A stretch of 5,844 nt of DNA from a bacterium (GCA_030635025.1 DAOVZQ010000191.1:1-5844); one strand, 5' to 3'. Counted from the stretch's first letter, positions 1 to 5,844 are shown. Numbers and translations: made by a program. The notes: generated by a model from the letters alone, not told the origin.

Positions 1-563
1 AAGCCGCCGGTTACAAGGCCGAAATGACCGGAGAGCACGCCACGGGCTCCGACCGTGTGGCCGAAGTGCTCGCACGCAACCCCGCCGAAATCGTTCTGAA
101 CCTTCAGGGTGACGAGCCCCTGCTCGAACCGTCCGACTTGGACGCTCTGGTCGGTGCCCTGCTGGACGATCCGGACGCCGATATGGCCACACTGGCCCAT
201 CCCTTCTCCACCGAAGACGAGTGGCGAGACCCGAACGTGGTGAAGGCGCTCGTGGCCGACGACGGACACGCCCTCTGGTTCAGCCGGGGCCTGGTGCCGG
301 GTACGCACCCCGGTGCGAGCAAAGCGGCGGTATGGACCCAGGCGCGACGACACGTGGGCGTCTATGCGTTCCGGGGGACATCCCTCAAGAGATTCCTGAA
401 TCTGCCTCGCACGGCCCTGGAGATATACGAGGGTCTTGAACAATTGCGGGCGCTCGAACACGGTCTGCGTATCCAGGTCGCGACGGCGTCGGGACTGCCC
501 GTGGGCGTGGACACGCCCGAGGATCTCGATACGGTTCGCGCCCTCTGGGCGAAGCGGACTTAG
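1..563 (+). CDS. kdsB: 3-deoxy-manno-octulosonate cytidylyltransferase (CMP-Kdo synthetase), 5'-truncated
   Basis: Cytoplasmic enzyme that activates Kdo with CTP to give CMP-Kdo, the donor used to put Kdo on lipid A. The frame is open from base 3, and the codons before the ATG at 24 (A-A-G-Y-K-A-E) still align with the family, so that ATG is internal and the gene begins upstream. About 186 residues are present; family proteins are near 250, so roughly the first 60 are missing, including the N-terminal nucleotide-binding segment. Visible family motifs are NLQGDEPLLEP (QGDEP core), NVVKAL followed by LWFSRGLVP, RHVGVYAF, the LE-x3-LEQLRALEHG block, and the C-terminal VGVDTPEDLDTVR signature. 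The stop is TAG at 561-563. pyrG, which makes the CTP this enzyme uses, follows after 71 bases. Identity is secure from motifs and from the adjoining Kdo genes. Confidence 0.95.
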   Translation, partial: AAGYKAEMTGEHATGSDRVAEVLARNPAEIVLNLQGDEPLLEPSDLDALVGALLDDPDADMATLAHPFSTEDEWRDPNVVKALVADDGHALWFSRGLVPGTHPGASKAAVWTQARRHVGVYAFRGTSLKRFLNLPRTALEIYEGLEQLRALEHGLRIQVATASGLPVGVDTPEDLDTVRALWAKRT

Positions 564-634
564 AAGTCGGCCTTTTCGGGACGACGGACCTGCGGTAATC
601 TGACGGCGGCATCCAACGGAGAGGAATGGAATCC
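564..634 (+). promoter_or_regulatory. kdsB-pyrG spacer with the pyrG ribosome binding site
   Basis: Short gap between the kdsB stop and the chosen pyrG start. A purine-rich Shine-Dalgarno sequence, GGAGAGGA, lies at 618-625. It directly abuts the ATG at 626, leaving no spacing, but sits nine bases before the ATG at 635, which is why 635 is preferred. I see no hairpin followed by a T run and no clear -35/-10 pair, so read-through from kdsB is likely. An internal promoter cannot be excluded by eye. Confidence 0.6.
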
Positions 635-2284
635 ATGGCGAAGTACATCTTCGTGACCGGAGGCGTGGTATCCGCGCTGGGCAAGGGCATCGCCGCGGCC
701 TCGCTGGGACAACTGCTCAAGGCGCGTGGCCTGAAAGTGGTCCTGCAAAAGTTCGACCCCTACCTGAACGTCGATCCCGGCACCATGAGCCCCTTCCAGC
801 ACGGCGAGGTCTTCGTCCTGGACGACGGCGCCGAGTGCGACCTGGACCTGGGGCACTACGAGCGATTCACCGACACGGCTCTGGCCCAGATCAACAACCT
901 GACCAGCGGTGTGGTCTACGAGACCATCCTGCAGCGCGAACGCAAGGGGGAGTACCTCGGCCGCACGGTACAGGTCATTCCGCACGTGACCGATGAGATC
1001 ATGCGGCGCATCAAGCTGCCGGCTGATCTGGATTCCGAAATCGATGTGATCATTACCGAGATCGGCGGCACCGTGGGTGACATCGAGTCGCTCCCGTTCC
1101 TCGAAGCCATCCGACAGTTCCGGTTGGACCGCCCGGTCGAGGACACCCTCTGTGTTCACCTGACCCTGGTGCCCTATATTGCCGCCGCCGGCGAGATCAA
1201 GACCAAGCCTACACAACACTCGGTGCGTGAGCTGCGCAGCATCGGCATCCAACCCGATATCCTGATGTGCCGCGCGGAGGTGTCGGTTCCCGACGACGCG
1301 CGTCGCAAGATCGCCCTGTTCTGCAACGTGCCGGTCGAGAGCGTCATCAATGCGGTGGACGTACCGTCCATCTATCAGGTGCCCCTGGAGTTCCATCGGC
1401 AGAATCTCGATACCCAGGTCTGCCAAAGGCTGGGCTTGGACGTCCCCGAAGCAGACCTGAGCGATTGGGAGAAGATGGTCTCGATCATCCTCAACCCGCC
1501 CGAGCACGTGAAGATCGCGGTGGTCGGCAAGTACGTGGAACTCAAGGATGCCTACAAGAGCATCAGCGAGTCCTTCGTTCACGCCGGCATCCCGAACCAT
1601 GTGGGCATCGAGTTGGTATGGGTCGATTCGGAGAGTCTCGAGGGCCGCGATGTCGGGGAGCGTCGTCTCGAAGAGGCTTTCGAGGACTGCCACGGTATCC
1701 TGGTGCCGGGCGGTTTCGGCGATCGCGGTATCCAGGGCAAGATCAACGCCGTTCGTTTCGCCCGCGAGCGGGGCGTGCCCTACTTCGGCATCTGCCTGGG
1801 TCTGCAGGTGGCCCTGATCGAGATCGGTCGCGACGTGGTGGGCCTGCCCATGGCCAACAGCAGCGAATTCGACCCTGCCGCCGAACATCCGGTGATCGAT
1901 CTCATGCTCGAGCAGCGCGGTGTCACCGACATGGGAGGCACCATGCGATTGGGAGCCTACCCCTGCATGCTGGGCGAAAACACACTGGCTGTCTCCTGCT
2001 ATGGGGATTCTGAAATCAGTGAGCGCCACCGTCATCGTTACGAAGTGAACAACGAGTACCGGGGGCAATTCGCCGACCACGGCGTGGTCTTTTCGGGTCT
2101 GTCGCCCGACGGCGAACTGGTGGAGATCATCGAGTTGCCCGATCATCCCTTCTTCCTTGCGGTGCAGTTCCATCCGGAGTTGAAGTCGCGACCCAACAGG
2201 CCTCATCCCATCTTCAAGGCCTTCGTGGCTGCGGCCATGAAACACAAGTTCAGCGCAAGCAACACCGCGACTGTGGGAGGTTGA
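635..2284 (+). CDS. pyrG: CTP synthase (glutamine-hydrolysing)
   Basis: Converts UTP to CTP using ATP and ammonia released from glutamine; the last step of pyrimidine nucleotide synthesis, in the cytoplasm. From the ATG at 635 it has 549 residues (E. coli 545). The N-terminal synthetase domain shows YIFVTGGVVSALGKG (P-loop Lys17), DPYLNVDPGTMSP, QHGEVFV, DLDLGHYERF, IGGTVGDIESLPF and the UTP/CTP-binding KTKPTQHSVREL. The glutamine amidotransferase domain starts near residue 292 and has PGGFGDRG, the nucleophile Cys387 in FGICLGLQ, and His513/Glu515 in QFHPELKSRP, so the triad is complete. An in-frame ATG at 626 would add three residues, but its Shine-Dalgarno would touch the start codon. Minor deviations are QKFDPY where many have KLDPY, and ECDLDLG where many have ETDLDLG. 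Placement between kdsB and kdsA suggests a link between CTP supply and CMP-Kdo synthesis, though the enzyme also serves the whole cell. Confidence 0.98.
   Translation: MAKYIFVTGGVVSALGKGIAAASLGQLLKARGLKVVLQKFDPYLNVDPGTMSPFQHGEVFVLDDGAECDLDLGHYERFTDTALAQINNLTSGVVYETILQRERKGEYLGRTVQVIPHVTDEIMRRIKLPADLDSEIDVIITEIGGTVGDIESLPFLEAIRQFRLDRPVEDTLCVHLTLVPYIAAAGEIKTKPTQHSVRELRSIGIQPDILMCRAEVSVPDDARRKIALFCNVPVESVINAVDVPSIYQVPLEFHRQNLDTQVCQRLGLDVPEADLSDWEKMVSIILNPPEHVKIAVVGKYVELKDAYKSISESFVHAGIPNHVGIELVWVDSESLEGRDVGERRLEEAFEDCHGILVPGGFGDRGIQGKINAVRFARERGVPYFGICLGLQVALIEIGRDVVGLPMANSSEFDPAAEHPVIDLMLEQRGVTDMGGTMRLGAYPCMLGENTLAVSCYGDSEISERHRHRYEVNNEYRGQFADHGVVFSGLSPDGELVEIIELPDHPFFLAVQFHPELKSRPNRPHPIFKAFVAAAMKHKFSASNTATVGG
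2275..2280 (+). promoter_or_regulatory. kdsA ribosome binding site, inside the end of pyrG
   Basis: GGGAGG lies in the last codons of pyrG, five bases before the GTG at 2286. It supports GTG as the kdsA start. With only one base between the pyrG stop and this GTG, ribosomes ending pyrG are well placed to start kdsA. Confidence 0.75.
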
Positions 2285-2285
2285 C

Positions 2286-3113
2286 GTGAACACGGTCAAG
2301 ATCAACACCGATGAGATCGGTCCCGGCCAGCCACTCTATGTGATGGCGGGGCCCTGCGTGTTGGAGGATCCCGACGAGATGCTGCGCCTGGCCGGCGAGG
2401 TGGCGGACGTTTGCCGGAAACTGAACGTGGGCTACTGCTACAAGGCCAGTTACACCAAGGACAACCGTACCAGCGGCGGCTCGCCGCGTGGACCCGGTCT
2501 CGACGAGGGCCTGCGTCTGCTTCAGCGCATCAAGGACGCCCACGGCGTACCCGTGGTGACCGACATCCATCACCCCGAGCAGGCGGCGTCCGTGGCCGAA
2601 GTGGCCGATATCCTGCAAATCCCCGCCTTCTTGTGCCGCCAGTCCTCGTTGCTCGAAGCCGCCGCCGCGACCGGGCGAGTGGTGAACGTCAAGAAGGGAC
2701 AGTTCCTCACGCCCCAGGACATGGAGCACGTGGCGGGGAAACTACGCAACGCCGGCTGTGAACGCATCCTGGCCACCGAGCGCGGGTCCTTCTTCGGCTA
2801 TCGTGATCTTGTAGTTGATTTCCGCGCGCACCAGATCATGCATGCCCTGGGGCTGCCGGTCGTCTTCGACGCCACCCACTCCGTCCAGTCGCCGGGAAGC
2901 GCGGGAGGCGCCACGGGCGGCACGCCCGAGTTGATCCCGTTGCTCATGCGCTGTGGTCTCGCCGCCGGTGCCGACGCGATCTTCGTGGAAACCCATTACG
3001 AACCTGCCCGGGCCCACAGCGACGCCGGTAGCCAGCTCCCGTTCGACCGCTTCGCCGCACTCATCGAGCAAGCGCGTCGCTATCGCGATCTGTACCTGGA
3101 GACGGTGTCATGA
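2286..3113 (+). CDS. kdsA: 3-deoxy-8-phosphooctulonate synthase (Kdo-8-phosphate synthase), metal-dependent type
   Basis: Condenses phosphoenolpyruvate with arabinose-5-phosphate to Kdo-8-phosphate; cytoplasmic TIM-barrel aldolase of the DAHP/KDO8P synthase family. It has 275 residues (family about 265-285). Motifs in order are YVMAGPCVLED (17-27), YCYKAS with Lys53, RGPGLDEGL (68-76), VTDIHHPEQA (91-100), QIPAFLCRQ (111-119), VNVKKGQF (133-140), TERGSFFGY (164-172), FDATHSVQ (194-201) and FVETHYEPARAHSDAGSQLP (233-252). Cys24, His198, Glu235 and Asp246 match the four metal ligands known from the Aquifex-type enzyme, whereas the E. coli type has Asn in place of the Cys; metal dependence is thus inferred. 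The stretch before RGPG reads SGGSP where homologues I recall have SIHSF or similar. The start is GTG with a good ribosome binding site. It begins one base after pyrG and overlaps kdsC by four bases (ATGA). Confidence 0.97.
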   Translation: MNTVKINTDEIGPGQPLYVMAGPCVLEDPDEMLRLAGEVADVCRKLNVGYCYKASYTKDNRTSGGSPRGPGLDEGLRLLQRIKDAHGVPVVTDIHHPEQAASVAEVADILQIPAFLCRQSSLLEAAAATGRVVNVKKGQFLTPQDMEHVAGKLRNAGCERILATERGSFFGYRDLVVDFRAHQIMHALGLPVVFDATHSVQSPGSAGGATGGTPELIPLLMRCGLAAGADAIFVETHYEPARAHSDAGSQLPFDRFAALIEQARRYRDLYLETVS

Positions 3114-3730
3114 GCGCACATCCCTGGCCGCCGCGCGACGCGCCCGTCTACATGAAGGAAGCCGAATCGAAACTCGACGCCGGGCAGTTGGCCCTGTTCC
3201 GGACCGTGGAGGCCATCGTCCTTGATTGCGACGGCATCCTGACCGACGGGCGACTGATCTACGGACCGGACGGCGAGGCCTTGAAAACCTTTCACGCCCG
3301 CGATGGGCTGGGACTGGTCATGGCCCGGGTCAGCGGCATCAAGCTGGGCCTGCTCACCGGGCGGGACAGCGCCGTGGCCGAGCGCCGCGCCGTCGAGCTT
3401 AAATTCGATGCCGTCAAGCTGGGGCGCTTCGACAAGCAGCGCGCCATGGACGAGATCGTCGGCGAGTTCGATGTGGACCCCTCCCACATCCTGTACATGG
3501 GCGACGATCTGATCGATCTCCCGGCCCTGGACATGGTGGGCCTGCCGGTGACGGTCCCGGAGGCGCCGGCCGACGTGCGCGCCCGCTGCCGTTACATCAC
3601 GACTCACCCCGGCGGGGACGGAGCGGTACGCGAGATCACCGACCTGGTCCTCATGAGCGCGGGCCGTTTCGGCGATGCCCTGGTAGAAATCGCGGATCGA
3701 GCCTGGCTGCCTCGCGAGGAGACGTCATGA
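3110..3730 (+). CDS. kdsC: 3-deoxy-D-manno-octulosonate 8-phosphate phosphatase (HAD family)
   Basis: Hydrolyses Kdo-8-phosphate to free Kdo and phosphate, between the KdsA and KdsB steps. It is a small HAD phosphatase of 206 residues without a large cap domain; such enzymes usually act as tetramers. The HAD motifs are visible: LDCDGILTDG with Asp39 (nucleophile) and Asp41, LLTGR with Thr83, Lys109 in RFDK, and GDDLIDLPAL with Asp132/Asp133. The C-terminal GGDGAVREITDLVL block is typical of KdsC and separates it from other HAD phosphatases. The first 30 or so residues are a poorly conserved lead-in, as in other KdsC proteins. Start ATG 3110 overlaps the kdsA stop as ATGA and has GGAG eight bases upstream; the alternative ATG at 3152 (residue 15) has no such site. 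The loop before Lys109 (KLGRFDK) lacks the QG-x-K-D-K pattern I expect, but the lysine is kept. Confidence 0.93.
   Translation: MSAHPWPPRDAPVYMKEAESKLDAGQLALFRTVEAIVLDCDGILTDGRLIYGPDGEALKTFHARDGLGLVMARVSGIKLGLLTGRDSAVAERRAVELKFDAVKLGRFDKQRAMDEIVGEFDVDPSHILYMGDDLIDLPALDMVGLPVTVPEAPADVRARCRYITTHPGGDGAVREITDLVLMSAGRFGDALVEIADRAWLPREETS
3716..3721 (+). promoter_or_regulatory. kdsD ribosome binding site, inside the end of kdsC
   Basis: GAGGAG lies in the last codons of kdsC, five bases before the ATG at 3727 and eight before a second in-frame ATG at 3730. Either could be used, changing the protein by one residue. Starting at 3727 overlaps the kdsC stop; starting at 3730 shares only one base with it. 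Confidence 0.6.
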
Positions 3731-4749
3731 TGAGCAACGGCGGGTCGCCCCGCAGCGATCATGAGATACTGGAGATCGGGCGCGGTGTCTTCGCCCAGGA
3801 AGCCGCCGAGTTGGCGGCGCTGGGTGAGCGTCTGGATGCCGCCTTCGTAGCGGCCGTCCGCGCCATCCACAACTGTGGTGGTCGTGTGATCGTCACGGGT
3901 CTGGGCAAGTCCGGCATCGTGGCCCGCAAGCTGGCGGCCACCCTCACGGCCACGGGTACGCCATCCCATTTCATCCATCCGGTCGAGGCCATTCACGGCG
4001 ACCTGGGCGTGGTCGGCGCCGGCGACGTGCTGATCGCCATCTCACGCAGTGGCGACAACCCCGAGGTCACGCAGCTGGCGGGGCTGGCCCGTCACTTCGA
4101 CATGATCATGATCGCGCTGACCGGCCGTCCCGACTCGCAACTGGCCGGTCTCAGCGACATCGTCGTTCCGTGCGACGTGTCACGCGAAGCCTGCCCCCTC
4201 AATCTCACGCCCACGACCAGCGCTTCGGCGGCCATGGTCGCCGGCGACGCCATCGCCTTGGCTCTGCTGACCCTGCGCGGTTTCGACGAACACGACTTCG
4301 CCGCCTACCATCCGGGTGGTGTTTTGGGGCGGTCCCTGCTCATGACCGTGGGTGAGCTCATGCACGGGGGAGACGAGTTGCCTCGGGTGAGTGTCGACGC
4401 CACCTTACGCGATTGTCTGCCCGAGCTTGTGAGCAAACGGCTCGGCTGCGCCTGCTTGGTGCGGGATGACGGGGTCCTAGCGGGTATCTGCGTGGATGGA
4501 GACGTGAAGCGAATTCTGCTGGATTACGATGATCCCCTCGCTCAGCCCATGTCCGATCTCATGACACCCGATCCCGCCACGATCGGCCCCGATGACCTGG
4601 CCGTCACGGCCCTGCGTCGCATGGAAGACCGACCCCAAGGGCCCATCACGGTCCTGGTTGTTGTGGACGAAGTCGGCAAGCCGCTGGGATTGCTGCATAT
4701 CCACGACATCCTGCGCGCGGGGATCTATGGGGCGGGATCGCGCAAGTGA
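3727..4749 (+). CDS. kdsD: arabinose-5-phosphate isomerase (KdsD/KpsF/GutQ family), SIS plus two CBS domains
   Basis: Interconverts ribulose-5-phosphate and arabinose-5-phosphate, supplying the KdsA substrate. The 340 residues compare with about 328 in E. coli KdsD. The SIS domain covers roughly 35-190, with VTGLGKSGIVARKLAATL (56-73), HPVEAIHGDLG (84-94), ISRSGDNPEV (105-114), REACPLNLTPTTS (153-165) and AAYHPGGVLG (192-201). Lys61, Glu113, Glu154 and His195 line up with residues reported as important in E. coli KdsD (Lys59, Glu111, Glu152, His193). Two CBS repeats follow: about 207-266, with CVDGDVKRIL, and about 274-333, with LLHIHDILRAGI; in this family they are thought to be regulatory. 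KpsF or GutQ paralogues share this architecture, but direct adjacency to kdsC supports the Kdo role. The gene overlaps kdsC by four bases and is the last gene of the tightly packed block. Confidence 0.96.
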   Translation: MMSNGGSPRSDHEILEIGRGVFAQEAAELAALGERLDAAFVAAVRAIHNCGGRVIVTGLGKSGIVARKLAATLTATGTPSHFIHPVEAIHGDLGVVGAGDVLIAISRSGDNPEVTQLAGLARHFDMIMIALTGRPDSQLAGLSDIVVPCDVSREACPLNLTPTTSASAAMVAGDAIALALLTLRGFDEHDFAAYHPGGVLGRSLLMTVGELMHGGDELPRVSVDATLRDCLPELVSKRLGCACLVRDDGVLAGICVDGDVKRILLDYDDPLAQPMSDLMTPDPATIGPDDLAVTALRRMEDRPQGPITVLVVVDEVGKPLGLLHIHDILRAGIYGAGSRK

Positions 4750-4751
4750 TT

Positions 4752-4778
4752 GTCCGTGTCTCTGGACGGACCTGGTCC
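4752..4778 (+). repeat. small inverted repeats just after kdsD, weak terminator candidate
   Basis: Two competing short hairpins start three bases after the kdsD stop. One pairs TCCGT (4753-4757) with ACGGA (4766-4770). The other is GGACC-T-GGTCC (4768-4778), a perfect inverted repeat with a one-base centre, so only about four pairs can form. No T run follows, so this is not a canonical intrinsic terminator. It might attenuate or protect the transcript end, or be chance. Confidence 0.25.
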
Positions 4779-4834
4779 TCCATCGTGGCAGCCTGTCTTG
4801 AATGATCGTTGTTAACTGTTTGGAAAAGAAGACG

Positions 4835-4921
4835 ATGCATAGACATGTGGGATGTCTTGACGGGCCGCTCCGCCTGGTGTTACCTGTACATGGGAACACC
4901 AGACGCCGACATGGGAGCTGA
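4835..4921 (+). other. possible 28-residue leader peptide upstream of the acyltransferase gene
   Basis: An open frame runs from ATG 4835 to TGA 4919-4921 and encodes 28 residues starting MHRHVGCLDG and ending NTRRRHGS. A purine-rich stretch (GGAAAAGAAG, 4822-4831) lies just upstream but is not a strong Shine-Dalgarno. Its stop is one base before the preferred GTG start of the acyltransferase, the same TGA-C-GTG layout seen between pyrG and kdsA. I recognise no family. It may be a translated leader that couples to the next gene, or chance in a short region. Confidence 0.2.
4913..4917 (+). promoter_or_regulatory. acyltransferase ribosome binding site that decides the start
   Basis: GGGAG sits five bases before GTG 4923, very like the GGGAGG before the kdsA GTG. 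The in-frame ATGs at 4845, 4890 and 4911 and the TTG at 4809 have no comparable site at a suitable distance. Confidence 0.6.
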
Positions 4922-4922
4922 C

Positions 4923-5807
4923 GTGCCGCCCTTGCATCGACGGATACGCCGACTCTGTTATTACCGCCTCGCCGCCGGTGTTCTCTGGCTGGTGAGGCGG
5001 TTGCCGACCGGCCTGGGGCGCACTTTTTGTACGGGGCTGATTCGTCTTGCGCTGACCCTGAGGCGACGCGAACGGGAACGGGCCCTGGCGAATCTGCGTC
5101 TGGTATTTCCGGACATGACGCCCGGAGCAAGGGAAGCCCTGTTGAGGGCCTCGGCCGAGCGTCTCGGCGCAAATCTCTTCGATGCCCTGACCCTCGATCG
5201 CTGGCATGCCCGGCGGTACGAAGGGATAACGGACGACGGGGCCGTCGACGCCCTGCTGGCGTTGCGATCGCAGGGACGCGGCGTGCTGGTCCTGACCGGC
5301 CACTTCGGTTGCTGGGAACTGCTCGGCGGCTATCTGGCCTCCGGTCTGGACGGACTGACCGTCGTCACCGGGACTATTCACAACGTTCCGGTGGACGAAA
5401 TGGTCAATTCCTGGCGTCGCGAAGCGGGGATGACGCCGGTCCCACGCGAGGGTGATCTGAGGCCGCTCCTGCGCAGCCTGAAGAACGGTGACGTCGCCGC
5501 GGTGCTGCTGGATCAGAATACCCGGGTGGAAAACGTCGTGGTGCCGTTCTGCGGACACCCCGCGCCCACGCCGGTCGGCTTCGCCCGGTTGGCGCTCAAA
5601 CTGGGTACGCCCGTCCTGCCGGTGGTCATTGGTCGTGAGGGACGTGGCCATCGGGTGACGCACGGCGCAGGCCTGGATCCCGAGGACTACACGGGAGACG
5701 AGGCGGAGATCCGCTTCCTGACGGACTGCAACACCGCCCTTGAATCGTGTCTGCGGCGGAACCCGGCCGAGTGGGTGTGGTTCCACTCGCGGTGGCATGA
5801 GGCTTGA
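4923..5807 (+). CDS. LpxL/HtrB-type lipid A (lysophospholipid-like) acyltransferase
   Basis: Likely transfers a fatty acyl chain to a lipid A precursor at the inner face of the cytoplasmic membrane. From GTG 4923 it has 294 residues, normal for the LpxL/LpxM family. A hydrophobic, arginine-flanked N-terminal segment (about 11-28, CYYRLAAGVLWLVRRLP) fits a membrane anchor. Family features in order are ERALANLRLVFPDM (52-65); LTGHFGCWELLGG (124-136) with the HX4E catalytic pair His127/Glu132; LLDQNTR (195-201); VPFCGHPAPTPVGFARLA (207-224); GTPVLPVV (228-235); and the C-terminal PAEWVWFHSRW (281-291). LpxL-type enzymes typically act after Kdo is attached, so a place just after the Kdo genes makes sense. 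Acyl chain and exact acceptor cannot be read from sequence, and a different membrane lipid acceptor is possible, so no symbol is given. In-frame upstream starts could add up to 38 residues, but that extension looks unlike the family and lacks a good ribosome binding site. Confidence 0.87.
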   Translation: MPPLHRRIRRLCYYRLAAGVLWLVRRLPTGLGRTFCTGLIRLALTLRRRERERALANLRLVFPDMTPGAREALLRASAERLGANLFDALTLDRWHARRYEGITDDGAVDALLALRSQGRGVLVLTGHFGCWELLGGYLASGLDGLTVVTGTIHNVPVDEMVNSWRREAGMTPVPREGDLRPLLRSLKNGDVAAVLLDQNTRVENVVVPFCGHPAPTPVGFARLALKLGTPVLPVVIGREGRGHRVTHGAGLDPEDYTGDEAEIRFLTDCNTALESCLRRNPAEWVWFHSRWHEA

Positions 5808-5828
5808 AGAGTTGACGAGAGGCTGAAC

Positions 5829-5844
5829 TTGACCAACGGAACAC
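5829..5844 (+). CDS. probable start of the next gene, truncated by the window end
   Basis: A good Shine-Dalgarno, GAGAGG (5817-5822), is followed after six bases by TTG at 5829, opening a frame that reads M-T-N-G-T before the window ends. The 21-base distance from the acyltransferase stop fits an operon. Five codons are too few to identify it. lptC is a natural guess because it often follows kds genes, but nothing here shows that. Confidence 0.35.

Larger units (their letters stand above)
4750..4922 (+). promoter_or_regulatory. kdsD-acyltransferase spacer, possible promoter region
   Basis: The only sizeable gap in the window, 173 bases if the downstream gene starts at GTG 4923. Bases about 4796-4846 are noticeably richer in A/T than the surroundings, as promoter regions often are. 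Candidate elements are weak: TTGACG at 4857-4862 looks like a -35 box, but 17 bases later there is only TTACCT. TTAACT at 4812-4817 has no well-spaced -10. I therefore infer only that a promoter could lie here. The spacer also holds two small inverted repeats and a 28-codon open frame, listed separately. Confidence 0.3.

Noticed and set aside
24..563. A complete kdsB starting at ATG 24
   Set aside because: The frame stays open to the window edge and the codons before 24 fit the family; a start at 24 would remove the N-terminal nucleotide-binding part.
626..634. ATG at 626 as the pyrG start
   Set aside because: The Shine-Dalgarno at 618-625 abuts this ATG with no spacing, whereas it is well placed for the ATG at 635, which also gives the usual N-terminus beginning MAKYIFVTGG.
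1267..2013. 248-codon + strand frame inside pyrG
   Set aside because: Arg/Gly/Pro-rich shifted-frame translation of pyrG with no motifs; the pyrG frame is continuous with both domains complete, so it is not evidence of a frameshift.
560..2308. 582-codon open frame on the minus strand covering all of pyrG
   Set aside because: It mirrors pyrG in a GC-rich sequence where antisense stops are rare. Its translation is rich in His, Asp, Gln and Leu, resembles no family I know, and has no operon context; pyrG on the other strand is unmistakable.
4752..4800. Rho-independent terminator after kdsD
   Set aside because: The inverted repeats are short, compete with each other, and are not followed by a T run.
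4812..5798. 328-codon open frame on the minus strand opposite the acyltransferase
   Set aside because: Same antisense shadow effect. The + strand frame holds the full HX4E acyltransferase motif series, while the minus product shows no recognisable domain.

Overview
The window is an ordinary but tidy piece of a Gram-negative (diderm) chromosome. Every recognisable gene lies on the + strand and concerns lipopolysaccharide, specifically making and activating the sugar Kdo and building lipid A. The DNA is clearly GC-rich, codon third positions favour G/C, and GTG and probably TTG start codons are used. The Kdo genes and the lipid A-type acyltransferase imply an outer membrane. The phylum cannot be fixed from the sequence. 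From general knowledge, the kdsB-pyrG-kdsA-kdsC-kdsD order and the metal-type KdsA suit Deltaproteobacteria-like or other non-gammaproteobacterial diderms, but that is inference.

Layout: the 3' part of kdsB (1-563); a 71-base gap; pyrG (635-2284); one base; kdsA (GTG start, 2286-3113); kdsC, overlapping kdsA by 4 bases (3110-3730); kdsD, overlapping kdsC by 4 bases (3727-4749); a 173-base spacer (4750-4922) with weak hairpins, an AT-richer stretch and a 28-codon open frame; a lipid A-type acyltransferase (GTG start, 4923-5807); and the first bases of a probable next gene (TTG at 5829), cut by the window end.

Together the genes form a pathway. KdsD isomerises ribulose-5-phosphate to arabinose-5-phosphate. 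KdsA condenses that with phosphoenolpyruvate to Kdo-8-phosphate. KdsC removes the phosphate. KdsB activates Kdo with CTP to CMP-Kdo, and PyrG makes the CTP. The acyltransferase fits the later, Kdo-dependent acylation of lipid A. The Kdo transferase (WaaA) is not in the window. Close packing from kdsB to kdsD suggests one operon, with translational coupling from pyrG through kdsD.

I found no mobile element, CRISPR array, tRNA or rRNA, and no convincing undescribed system. The points most worth a second look are the spacer before the acyltransferase (unclear start, possible leader peptide) and small motif deviations in otherwise standard enzymes.
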